From: Siphonodentalium dalli
Taxonomy: Eukaryota > Mollusca > Scaphopoda > Gadilida > Siphonodentaliidae
NCBI GenBank assembly: GCA_032622095.1
Contig: CP136067.1
Span: forward strand, 59,747,899 to 59,811,898
Length of the DNA stretch: 64,000 nt
Direction: 5' to 3'
Below the pieces are notes generated by a model. It saw nothing but the letters and a program-made list of their open reading frames with translations, was not told the DNA's origin and did no database searches. The translations under genes and the position numbers were made by a program. Below are positions 1-9,187 of this stretch, one piece after another. Position 1 is the stretch's first letter. Each line of letters begins with the position of its first letter.

Positions 1-360
1 TTACTCTATATTCTCTGAAAATTTGGTGTAAAAATTCCCCATAGAACGACTTTTATCAGGCGTTTACTAAAACCGCAAAATATTGAGAAATTAGTGCAAT
101 TTTCTTAATTTTCGCATTATTTCATCGCATAAAATCAATTAAAATACGACAAGCAACTGAAAATGTTTTTGAACATTCTAGAAGGGGTACATGTCCCTGA
201 TATATGTTTAAAATTTCTCGCGTAAACTATGACAGATACCAAAGTTATAATTAGTTTTATAGACCCACCCTAAATCCGCCATAGTAAATGCATGCGGCCG
301 TAAAGCACGTGGCTTTGTTTGGATACTTTCTGGCCCACAATGAATCATTCTCGCTATCTG
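1..360. other. AT-rich stretch, nothing recognised
   Basis: I see no credible open frame, tandem repeat or inverted repeat here. It precedes the first degenerate Helitron-like copy. Confidence 0.5.
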
Positions 361-698
361 TAAAATGGTCTATGTGTGTTATAGACTCGAACACTGCTCG
401 ACCGATCCGACTCGGATTTGGTATTTAACGTGTCAACCTGACCTCGCTCATAGGCATGTTTGTGGACCTTGACCGATCCGACTAAAATTTGTATGTAGGA
501 CTACTTCGATCCCGGGAGCAATATGCACGGGTCCAATTTCACGTGCGACCATGTCATCGAACGTGCTGATATCGGCATGTTTCTGGACCAATTGAATAAT
601 AGTTTGTCCAGATGCTGTATATACCGGGTACTGTCCAGATGAAGGCGATCACAACGATATCCATAAATAGCCCGAACGAAGTCGAGTACATAAGCGAG
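361..698 (+). mobile_element. Degenerate Helitron-like element, 3' part (E1)
   Basis: The segment carries repeated words seen in the neighbouring elements (accgatccgac, gtgcgac, gaccttgacc). It ends in a decayed version of their 3' end: AGCCCGAACGAAGTCGAG, a few bases, then GAG instead of CTAG, directly abutting the TC start of the next element at 699. I infer an older member of the same family lying head-to-tail with E2. The 5' limit is a guess. Confidence 0.4.
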
Positions 699-1292
699 TC
701 TATTATATATTTTGGAAGATCTGTGTGTCTGTGTGTTCGCGATGAACTCGAAAACGGCCCACCTGATTTCGATGAAACTTGGTATGTGGGGGTATTTTCG
801 GCCGGGGACGAACATAGGCATATTTATTTGTCCGTGCGACGTCACATTGACCTTGAAATCTGGTCATTTCAAGGTCAAACGCCCGAATATCACGGGATTT
901 CGATGAAACTTGGTATGTGGGGGGTACTTTCTTATGGCGAGTCTCATAAGCATATTCATTTGCCCGTGCGACGTGACCTTGAAATCGGGTAACTTCAAGA
1001 TCAAATCGCCAATTTTGATGGGATTTCGACGAAATTTGATACGTGGGGTTACTTTTGTCCACTGATTGTTTTGGACGGGTCCTATCGTGACCCCGACCAG
1101 ACCTTGACCTTCAAAATGATCAATTCAAGGTCAAATCTGGTAAAACCGGATGGATTTCGACGGGCACGTTTGTCGGGTACATTTGTCCGGGCAGTGTTTT
1201 TGGACTGGTCAAATCGTGACCCCCACTTGACGTTGACCTTCAAAATGGCCAATTCAAGGTCAAAGCCCGGACGAAGTCGGGTCACCTTCTAG
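699..1292 (+). mobile_element. Non-autonomous Helitron-like element with internal minisatellite (E2)
   Basis: The 5' end is TCTATTATATATTTTGG followed by a TGTG-rich stretch. The 3' end has the inverted words CCCGGAC and GTCGGG (short hairpin), about 8 bases, then CTAG, followed by T. This matches known Helitron rules (5' TC, 3' hairpin plus CTRR, insertion before T). The body is made of roughly 125 bp diverged monomers containing 'gatttcgatgaaacttggtatgtgg' type words and paired TGACCTTGA / TCAAGGTCA motifs. No Rep/helicase gene is present, so the element is non-autonomous. Short ORFs inside are chance frames of the repeats. Confidence 0.7.
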
Positions 1293-1975
1293 TATTATAT
1301 ATTTCTAGATTTAGTTACAAACTGTATACATGTATATTGTACAAAGAAATCCTTGACAAATGTATCTATATCAATATTACCATAGGGGTCATTAGATACG
1401 ACGAAACAAAATTTTGAAGGGTGCATTTGATTGTGAGGAACAATAGGATCATAGGTCAATTTAATTTATGGACGCTTGTTAATTTTCATTGGTCTACATG
1501 TATCAGGTAAATTTTTATATTTCAAATGATGACAGGAATGTGGAAAGTTAAACTACCCAAGTAATACTGGCTATCCGCACGCAGAGATATACATGTATAT
1601 TAAAACCAAAATAGAAGATGGCTGCTGGCGACCATGTTTTCCGAAGAAATTCAAAGCATTCGATAGCTCCCATCTATAGTGGTCACCCCGAAGATCAATA
1701 TGAAGTTTGGTGACTATCAGATGGGAGATGTTGTCTGTAGAGGTGCTAAAGAATTCAGTCATACAAAGAGTAAGATACAAAATTGCTGTCTGTGGTCATG
1801 TTTTTAACGACATTCGGGGAAAAAATAGATTACTCTCATCCTGGTTATCCAGAAGATCATTGTGGAATCTGGTGACGATCGAACAAGGGATGTCGTCGTC
1901 TGTAGGATCAACCAAATTATTTAGCCATAAAAATAGTAAAACTCAAGATCACCGCTGGCAGTGATGTTTACTGTT
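1293..1975. other. Intergenic, nothing recognised
   Basis: About 680 bases of AT-rich DNA with only short ORFs. Near 1600-1980 a loosely repeated sentence occurs twice ('tggtgactatc/gatc... gatgt cgtctgtag'), suggesting an old short duplication, but I cannot assign it. Confidence 0.4.
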
Positions 1976-2436
1976 ATATGTTGTTCTAAGACGTTTGAAT
2001 ATTATGAATTTCCGTACTTTCGAACGAATTGAGACAAGAGACACTATACACAGAACATATGTGGTAATTTAAAGTGAACATGTTTGACATTTAACCCATT
2101 TCATGCCAAAAAATGACAACAAAAAACGCGAATTTGATAAATTATTGCGGTCTTAAATGGCAGAAAGTGAAATATATCCTTCAAATGGTTTAGACAGTAA
2201 CTATTCCAAAAAACAATGTTGGCAACTCGACAAATAATTATTTTTGATCTAAAATGACAATTGAAAATGGCCGATATAATAATCAGTTAAAAATTCGAAA
2301 ATCATCAGTAATATTATGAAACTGGTCATCAACACCCAATGCGACACAATTTGCCATCATATAGCCAAAAATGGTCACATAAAAGCCTTATTTATTATTA
2401 CAGTCACTTCCACAATTGCAGAGTGGAGTGCAGGGT
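1976..2436 (+). repeat. Left arm of a long inverted repeat around the nuclease-like element
   Basis: The sequence is the reverse complement, with scattered differences, of about 9134-9605. Both arms contain the same run of words, for example 'gttgttctaagacgtttgaa' here and its complement near 9575. Its inner end (2394-2436) is a reverse-complement copy of the last codons and 3' flank of the nuclease-like ORF at 9131-9190. It therefore behaves like a terminal inverted repeat of a DNA element, or like one arm of an inverted duplication. Confidence 0.7.
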
Positions 2437-2633
2437 ATCATTGTTGTTAGGCAGGATACTTTCTTGATCAGAGCGTCACTGAGCACTGCTTTGTTTCCAG
2501 GTCGAAGTGTTTTATTTGTCTCGCATAATGCAATTGGAACAGGCATGAGTTCATATTGTAAAACAGATCGCAGTGTATCACATCGTCTTGTAGTTTCCCT
2601 TCATGCCGGCAGGGCGCAGTCGACTTGCAAACA

Positions 2634-3697
2634 ATGACACCATCTCCCAGTGCAGGTATTGTCATTGACGGTCAGGCCCTTGTTGTGGCCATAGGTAAAC
2701 CGGAAAAGGTAAATACATTTGGAGATTTGGCCGATGTATTCTCAGTGTGCGTGTTGAAGAAGGGCAAATGCTATGTCTGGATTGATGTAGTGTTCGACAG
2801 ATACTCGAATAAATCTATAAAGACTGCCACCAGATCGAGAAGAAGTCGCAATGTACCATTGATCTGAAGGACAATAACAAATCGTATGTTCCCATCCCAC
2901 AAAATTGGAAAAGTTTCATTTTGTTGTCTGACAACAAGTCCGAGTTGAATGGTTTCTTGTCTCGAGAACTTGTTACCAAAGCGAAAACAGAAGGTGTTAC
3001 TGTTGTTGTTGCAGAAGATTACAGAGTAGATTGTTCGGTAGATGGAACAGACTTGAAAGGGTTAGAGTCTAATCACGAAGAGGCGGACACTAGACTTATC
3101 CTTCATTCACTTGATGTCAGCATGGGGTGCAATCTGAAACAAGTTATTGTGGTAAGTAGGGACGTCGATGTTCTATTGTTATTGCTTGGTTACCTAGACA
3201 AATTTCCTGTAGATTGTGATGTGTTCGTGATGGCTGGAACTTCCAAAAGCCCTAAAATTATACCCATCAGGGATGTTGCCACCCAAATAGCGATGGACGC
3301 TCTGAACAATATTCTTGCGTTTCATGCTTCAACGGGGTGTGATTCAACTTCGTTCATATATGGGGTGTCTAAACGATCCGCATGGAAGATTTACCTGGAA
3401 TGTTGTGAACTCTTAAAGGGTATAGGTAATATTGCAATATCCACTGAAACAATTGAAAGTGCTGAACATTTTGTATGCAAGTTGTATGGTGTTTCCGATG
3501 CAAAACTCAACAATGCAAGATTCAGGATGTTCCCGTCGGACTGAATCTCCTGAAAAGCTTCCACCAACCAGTGACTCATTTCATTACCACCTTTTGAGAA
3601 CATTTCATTACCGTACCACCTTTTGAGAACAAACTACCAGGTTTTAGTTTGGAAACAAGCAACCATTCATGTGCAAACATTACCGGATCCTTCGACA
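2634..3697 (+). pseudogene. FEN1/XPG-like (PIN-fold) nuclease of mobile-element type, copy A, broken
   Basis: The reading frame starts MTPSPSAGIVIDGQALVV and continues with IDVVFDRY (D residues), then after a frameshift near 2850-2865 with SNHEEADTRLILH, VVSRDVDVLLLLLGYLD and HASTGCDSTSFIYG. The order D / D / ExxD / DxD / GCD resembles the acidic active-site pattern of FEN1/XPG nucleases (EAEA, EDMD, GCDY). Assignment to that superfamily is my inference. I recall similar proteins, with a C-terminal cysteine cluster, as common multicopy 'uncharacterised' proteins in invertebrates. A second frameshift lies near 3535, where one extra base separates MFP from RTESPEKLPP. The copy is then cut at 3697 by a 3.7 kb insertion and its tail resumes at 7365. 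Not functional as it stands. Confidence 0.65.
3635..3697 (+). repeat. 63 bp direct duplication, left copy
   Basis: The 63 bases starting 'taccaggttttagtttgg' and ending 'ggatccttcgaca' recur at 7365-7427 with one mismatch. They flank the insertion 3698-7364 that splits nuclease-like copy A. The uninterrupted copy B has this segment once (8935-8997). Confidence 0.9.
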
Positions 3698-4010
3698 TAT
3701 ATAGGAGATATAGCACAGTAGCAATGTTATATTTTATGCCTCCGAAACATGCCGAACATTGCTCTTTGAACATGCTTGGGACTATACAACACACCAGGCG
3801 CCTATTTTAAGTAGCAAATTTAATTTTTGAGACAGTGCTAATTTTGTGGGGGGGATTGGGTGGGATTCAAACATCGGCCCATGACGGCGAGCGCGCCTTG
3901 CGACTCAAAGTCCGACGTCAAAACACACGGCCACCGAAGCAACCCCTAAAAATGGCCGCTGTATTCTGACGTCGCACTTAGGACACTATATGCACATTTT
4001 AAGGTCTCTA
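3698..4010 (-). repeat. Left half of an inverted repeat carrying a tRNA-derived SINE-like core
   Basis: The segment runs from 'tatataggagatatagcac' to 'aaggtctcta' immediately before the TC of Helitron-like E3. Its reverse complement, with internal deletions, is at 6918-7155, and a further partial copy is at 7165-7345. It contains the SINE-like body at 3855-3950. Confidence 0.75.
3855..3950 (-). mobile_element. tRNA-derived SINE-like body, minus strand
   Basis: On the minus strand it reads GGTTGCTTCGGTGGCCGTGT, then a tRNA-like middle, then GTTTGAATCCCACCC. The A-box-like word is intact; the B box has one change from GGTTCGAATCC. The better-preserved plus-strand copy is at 7235-7345. The spacing between boxes suits a long-variable-arm tRNA ancestor (Leu/Ser type), which is inference. 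Confidence 0.6.
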
Positions 4011-4528
4011 TCTCATATATATTTTGAAGACCTCTGTCTGTATGTATGTATGTTTGTTTGTTTGTCTGTCTGTCTGTCATTTATACAAATCTACGATTCT
4101 CGACCGATCGGGACGAAACTTGGTACGTGTGTGTAGTTTGACCAGGCGGTGAACGTTGTCGTATTGGCGAGTCCGTGCGGCGCCCGCTTCGCGCATGCGC
4201 AGACGAGATCTCGGAAACGGGTGGCGCTATCGACTTGATATTTGGTATGTGAATGTATCTTGCCCCGGATACGAATTTTATCGGGTCGCCGAGCCCGTGC
4301 GATTCCAGCTTCGCGCATGCGCAGACCAGATCTCGGAAACGGGTAGAGCTATCGACTTGAAATTTGCTATGTGAATGTATCTTGCCCCGGGTATGAATTG
4401 TATCGGGTCGCCGAGCCCGTGCGACGCCAGCTTCGCGCATGCGCAGACCAGATCTCGGAAACGGGTAGAGCTATCGACTTGAAATTTGGTTTTTGAATAG
4501 CCCGGACAACGTCGGGCTCATCGGCTAG
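4011..4528 (+). mobile_element. Non-autonomous Helitron-like element, NRF1-motif subfamily (E3)
   Basis: The 5' end is TCTCATATATATTTTGAAG, followed by a (TCTG)n tract. The 3' end has AGCCCGGACAACGTCGGGCT (hairpin), CATCGG, then CTAG, followed by T. The body is three monomers of 122 bp, each with the palindrome GCGCATGCGC (4191, 4313, 4435). It abuts E4 with no intervening base. Confidence 0.75.
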
Positions 4529-5148
4529 TCTCATATATATTTTGAAGACCTCTGTTTGTTTGTCTGTCTGTCTGTCATTAATACAAATCTACGATTCTCG
4601 ACCGATCGGGAAGAAACTTGGTACGTGTGTGTAGTTTGACCAGGCGGTGGACGTTGTCGTATTGGCGAGCCCGTGCGGCGCCCGCTTCGCGCATGCGCAG
4701 ACGAGATCTCGGAAACGGGTGGAGCTATCGACTTGAAATTTGCTATGTGAATGTATCTTGCCCCGGATACGAATTTTATCGGGTCGCCGAGCCCGTGCGA
4801 CACCAGCTTCGCGCATGCGCAGACGAGATCTCGGAAACGGGTGGAGCTATCTACTTGACATTTGCTATGTGAATGTATCTTGCCCCGGATACAAATTTTA
4901 TCGGGTCGCCGAGCCCGTGCGACGCCAGCTTCGCGCATGCGCAGACCAGATCTCGGAAACGGGTGGAGCTATCGACTTTAAATTTGGTATGTGAATGTAT
5001 CTTGCCCCGGTTACGAATTTTATCGGGTCGTCGAGCCCGTGCGACCCCAGCTTCGCGCATGCGCAGACCAGATCTCGGAAACGGGTAGAGCTATCGACTT
5101 GAAATTTTGTTTTTGAATAGCCCGGACAACGTCGGGCTCATCGGCTAG
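4529..5148 (+). mobile_element. Non-autonomous Helitron-like element, NRF1-motif subfamily (E4)
   Basis: It has the same termini as E3: TCTCATATATATTTTGAAG at the left, hairpin plus CTAG at 5145-5148 at the right. There are four 122 bp monomers, with GCGCATGCGC at 4689, 4811, 4933 and 5055. It differs from E3 mainly in monomer number, so the monomer array expands or contracts within the element. It is directly followed by E5. Confidence 0.75.
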
Positions 5149-6061
5149 TCTATTATATATTTTGGAAGATCTGTGTGTGGTCTGTGTGTGTGTCTGTGTG
5201 TTCGCGATGAACTCAAAAACGGCCCACCCGATTTCGATGAAACTTGGTATGTGGGGGTATTTTCGGCCGGGGACGAACATAGGCCTATTAATTTGTCCGT
5301 GCGAGGTCAACTTTTCACGTGCCGAGGTCAAATCTGTTTTTACGCCGTTTTGCGCTAATATATTTCAGTTCGGTGCTTACAAATCGATTCGAAACAGCGC
5401 GAATAATAACATGCCAGTCATAATAATGACACTATGAGAATCTTTCGTGTTTCCTCTTTCCAACGATATATAATATGTATGTATCCGTTTTAGTTATCTG
5501 CCTCAATTATTAAGAAGAAGTGGTACGATCTTCTATCAGGGTAAAAACAATGCGTAACTTCTATGACGTCGTTAGAGGTCATAAAGTTAGATCACGTTAA
5601 CTCTTCTCCGGCCGATGCATTTGACTGTTTCAGACGTCTTGGCGATATCTCGGGCACCGATGGTAATTTATCTTTACGTTGAAACTTGATAATTAATGAG
5701 CGTGTGTATATGAGGCGCGTTTATATACTTCAGTGGAAATCAAATCGGGTTAAACTGGCGGATTTTTTCGGACGAAATTTGATGCATAGGGTATCTCGGT
5801 ATCCGCTGGGCCGATTTCCCGGTATCCGTTGGGCCGATTTCCACCATTTTTGGGGTGTTGGTCCACCTGACCTTGACCTTCAAAATGGTCAATTCAAGGT
5901 CAAATCGGGTAAAACCGGATGGATTTCGACGGGTACTTTTGTCGGGTACTTTTGTTCGGGCACTGTGTTTTGGACGGGTCAAATCGTGACCCCACTTGAC
6001 CTTGGCCTTCAAAATAGACAATTCAAGGTCAAAGCCCGGACGAAGTCGGGTCACCTTCTAG
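5149..6061 (+). mobile_element. Helitron-like element with a unique internal segment (E5)
   Basis: It begins TCTATTATATATTTTGG like E2 and ends with the hairpin words CCCGGAC / GTCGGG, then CTAG at 6058-6061. Between about 5335 and 5750 lies some 420 bases not related to the monomers. This could be captured host DNA, a later insertion, or part of a longer ancestral element. Monomer sequence with TGACCTTGA / TCAAGGTCA resumes from about 5870. Confidence 0.6.
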
Positions 6062-6834
6062 TCTATTATATAATTTGGATGATCTGTGTGTCTGTGTGTC
6101 TGTGTGTTCGCGATGAACTCGAAAACGGCCCACCCGATTTCGATGAAACTTGGTATGTGGGGGTATTTTCGGCCGGGGACGAACATATGCATATTAATTT
6201 GTCCGTGCGACGTCACATTGACCTTGAAATCGGGTAATATCAAGGTCAAACGCCCGAATATCACGGGATTTCGATAAAACTTGGTATGTGGGGGGTACCT
6301 TCGTATGGGGAGTCTCATAAGCATATTCATTTTGCCCGTGCGACGTGACATTGACCTTGAAATCGGGTCATTTCAAGGTCAAACGCCCGAATATCACGGG
6401 ATTTCGATTAAACTTGGTATGTGGGGGTACCTTCGTATGGGGAGTCTCATAAGCATATTGATTTGCCCGTTCGACGTGACCTCGACCTTGAAATCGGGTC
6501 AATTCAAGGTCAAATCGCCAATTTTGATGGGATTTCGACGAAATTTTATACATAGGGGTACTTTTGTCCGGGCAGTGTTTTGGACTGGTCAAATCGTGAC
6601 CCCGACCTGACCTTGACCTTCAAAATGATCAATTCGATGTCAAATCGGGTAAAACCGGATGAATTTCGACGGGTACTTTTGTCGGGTACTTTTGCCCAGG
6701 CAGTGTTTTGGACGGGTCAAATCGTGACCCACCTGACCTTGACCTTCAAAATGGACAAGTACGGGTACTTTTGTCCGGGCAGTGTTTTGGACGGGTCAAA
6801 TCGTTACCCCACATGACCTTGACCTTCAAAATGG
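6062..6834 (+). mobile_element. Helitron-like element lacking its 3' end (E6)
   Basis: It starts TCTATTATATAATTTGG immediately after the CTAG of E5 and consists of about six diverged monomers rich in TGACCTTGA and TCAAGGTCA. No hairpin/CTAG end is found. Instead the sequence runs into an inverted 5' end at 6835. Confidence 0.6.
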
Positions 6835-6917
6835 GCCGTTTTTGAGTTCATCGCGAACACACAGACACACACACAGACCACACACAGACACACAGATCTT
6901 CCAAAATATATAATAGA
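6835..6917 (-). mobile_element. Inverted 5' end of a Helitron-like element (E6')
   Basis: On the minus strand it reads TCTATTATATATTTTGG, a TGTG-rich tract, then the 'gcgatgaactcaaaaacgg' word, almost identical to 5149-5228. The 5' ends of E3 and E6' thus face each other at the two sides of the 4.0-6.9 kb block. Confidence 0.75.
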
Positions 6918-7155
6918 TATAGACCTTAAAATGTGCATATAGTGTCCTAAGTGCGACGTCAGAATACAGCGGCCATTTGAGCCGGGGTTCTAATCCCACC
7001 CAGTCCCAAAAAAAATTTGCACTGTATCAAAAATTCAATTTGCTTCTAAAAATAGGCGCCTGTTGTGTTGTATAGTCCCAAGCATGTTCAACGAGGTTGC
7101 TCGGCATGTTTCGGAGGCATAAAATATAACATTGCTACTGTGCTATATCTCCTAT
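6918..7155 (+). repeat. Right half of the inverted repeat flanking the Helitron block
   Basis: It is the reverse complement of 3698-4010 with the SINE body reduced to a B-box remnant (GGGGTTCTAATCCCACC near 6978). The junction with E6' mirrors the junction with E3 (aaggtctata before TCTATTATA). Confidence 0.7.
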
Positions 7156-7164
7156 ATATATACT

Positions 7165-7345
7165 ATAGAGATCTTAAAATGTGGATATAAGTGCGACGTC
7201 AGAATACAGCGGTCATTTGAGCTTCCTTTTTATGGGTTGCTTCGGTGGCCGTGTGGTATTGACGTCGGACTTTGAGTAGCAAGGCGCGCTCGCCGTCATG
7301 GGTCGGGGTTCGAATCCCACCCAATCCCAAATAAAAAAATTTGCA
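7165..7345 (+). mobile_element. tRNA-derived SINE-like element, best copy
   Basis: The A-box-like TGGCCGTGTGGT is at about 7245 and a perfect B box GGTTCGAATCC at 7307-7317, followed by CACCCAATCCCAAAT and an A-rich stretch. These are internal RNA polymerase III promoter elements of tRNA origin. The upstream part (7165-7235) is a copy of the flank seen at 6918. A true tRNA is unlikely because no acceptor-stem pairing is evident. Confidence 0.65.
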
Positions 7346-7364
7346 CTGTCTCAAAAATTTCATT

Positions 7365-7427
7365 TACCAGGTTTTAGTTTGGAAACAAACAACCATTCAT
7401 GTGCAAACATTACCGGATCCTTCGACA
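7365..7427 (+). repeat. 63 bp direct duplication, right copy
   Basis: Partner of 3635-3697, with one mismatch. Confidence 0.9.
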
Positions 7428-7560
7428 ATGGGAGGGAAGCAAGACAATAGTCGATTAGATCCAACCATGATGTCACTAGGACCCATTCCAAAATCATGTC
7501 TCGAAATAATCAATTGTGGGTGAAAGAAGGGATGTGTAACAGCAATAGTCAGGTTCGAAA
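7365..7560 (+). pseudogene. Nuclease-like copy A, C-terminal remnant after the insertion
   Basis: It begins with the second copy of the 63 bp duplication and continues 'acaatgggagggaagcaaga', matching copy B at 8935-9120. It encodes the stretch before the cysteine cluster. The codon for the first cysteine-cluster lysine is replaced by a stop ('tgtgggtga'). The sequence leaves homology near 7555. Confidence 0.6.
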
Positions 7561-7654
7561 TGGAATAAGTGAAAGTGAAAGTGAAAGGTGCGGGTATTTT
7601 TCTTTCAGAAGCTTTTGAGAATTGTTTCTAAAGGTATTTTTTATGCTGATTTCA

Positions 7655-8190
7655 AAAACCAACGTTGGCAAGTCCACAAATTATTATTTCTGACCCAAAA
7701 TGACAATTCAAAATGGCCGCCATCAGAACAAAGTCTAGAATTTCGTTTACTATTATATGTTGTTCTAAGACGTTTGAATATTATGCATTTCCGTAATTTC
7801 GAACGAATTGTGATAAGCGACACTATACACAGCACATATGTGGTAAATTAAAGTGAACATGTTTGAAATTTAACCCAATTTATGCCCAAAAATGACAACA
7901 AAAAAACGCGAATTTTATAAATTGTTGCGGTCTTAAATGGCAGAAAGTGAAGTTTGCCGGAAATATATACTTCAAATGGTTTAGACGGTTGTGTCTAAAT
8001 GTAATTTGTATTCTGATTCCAGAAAACAATGTTGGCAACTCGACAAATTATTATTTCTGACCTAAAATGACAATTCAAAATGGCCGCCATCAGAATAAAG
8101 TCTAGATTTTAGTTTACTGTTATATGTTCTAAGACGTTTGAATATTATGTATTTTCATACGTTCGAACGAATTGTGACAAGAGACAAACA
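7655..8190 (+). repeat. Forward copies of the inverted-repeat module (about 367 bp period)
   Basis: The word 'ttggcaa' followed by 'aaattattatttctgacc' and 'aatggccgccatcagaa' occurs at 7665 and again at 8032, giving a period near 367. The same module makes up the arms at 1976-2436 and, inverted, 9190-9686 (period near 340 there). So the terminal arms are themselves short tandem arrays. Confidence 0.65.
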
Positions 8191-8262
8191 AAATGTTCAG
8201 CACTTTCAAGTGTTTCAGTGGATATTGCAATATTACCAATACCCGTTAAGAGTTCACAAAAA
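8190..8262 (-). pseudogene. Inverted fragment of the nuclease-like coding region
   Basis: The sequence 'aatgttcagcactttcaagt' to 'gttaagagttcacaa' is the reverse complement of coding sequence at 8727-8797 (and 3403-3475). It lies just before copy B and shows inversion during rearrangement. Confidence 0.75.
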
Positions 8263-8268
8263 CAATGA

Positions 8269-9187
8269 TTTCTTGTCTCGAGAACTTGTTACCAAAGCGA
8301 AAACAGAAGGTGTCACTGTTGTTGCAGTGGGTTCCTAGAAGATTGCAGAGTAGATTGTTCGGTAGATGGAACAGACTTGAAAGGGTTAGAGTCTAATCAC
8401 GAAGAGGCTGACACTCGACTTGTCCTTCATCCACTTGATACCAGCATGGGGTGCAATCTGAAACAAGTTATTGTATAAGAAGGGAGGTCGATGTTCTAGT
8501 GTTATTGCTTGGTTACCTAGACAAAGTTCCTGCAGATTGTGATGTGTTCATAATGGCTGGAACTTCCAAAAGCCCTAAAATTATACCCATCAGGGATGTT
8601 GCCACCCAAATACGGAGCGACGCTCTGAACTATATTCTTGCGGTTCATGCTTTAACGGGGTGTGATTCAACTTCGTTCATATATGGGTGTCTAAAAGATC
8701 TGCATGGAAGATTTACCTGAAATGTTGTGAACTCTTAAAGGGTATAGGTAATATTGCAATATCCACTGAAACAATTGAAAGTGCTGAACATTTTGTATGC
8801 AAGTTGTATGGTGTTTCCGATGCAAAACTCAACAATGCAAGATTCAGGATGTTCCCTCGGACTGAATCTCCCGAAAAGCTTCCACCAACCAGTGACTCAT
8901 TTCATTACCGGTACCACCTTTTGAGAACAAACTACCAGGTTTTAGTTTGGAAACAAGCAAACATTCCTGTGCAAACATTACCGGATCCTTCGACAATGGG
9001 ATGGAAAGAAGAAAATGGTCGATTAGATCCAACCATGATGTCACTAGAACCCATTCCAAAATCAAGTCTCGAAATAATCAAATGTGGGTGCAAGAAGGGG
9101 TGTGTAACAGCAATGTGTACATGCATAAAATCAGAGTCACCCTGCACACCACTCTGCAACTGTGGAACTGACTGCAATAATAAATAA
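8269..9187 (+). pseudogene. FEN1/XPG-like nuclease of mobile-element type, copy B, N-terminally truncated
   Basis: Homology to copy A starts at FLSRELVTKAKTEGVTVV; the N-terminal VIDG and VVFDRY parts are missing. SNHEEADTRLVLH, EVDVLVLLLGYLD and HALTGCDSTSFIYG follow in different frames, with frameshifts near 8330, 8470 and 8690. The last frame (8687-9187) is open for 166 residues and ends with a cysteine cluster, CGCKKGCVTAMCTC followed by CTPLCNCGTDC, eleven cysteines in about 35 residues, presumably a metal-binding module. The order nuclease-like domain then cysteine cluster is shared with copy A. Function beyond the superfamily guess is unknown. Confidence 0.65.

Noticed and set aside
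4081-5060. Overlapping ORFs with MREAGVARARRPDKI
   Set aside because: They are translations of the 122 bp Helitron monomers on both strands.
7165-7345. A functional tRNA gene
   Set aside because: The A-like and B boxes are present but no acceptor-stem pairing or proper anticodon arm is evident, and diverged copies occur nearby; a SINE-like repeat fits better.
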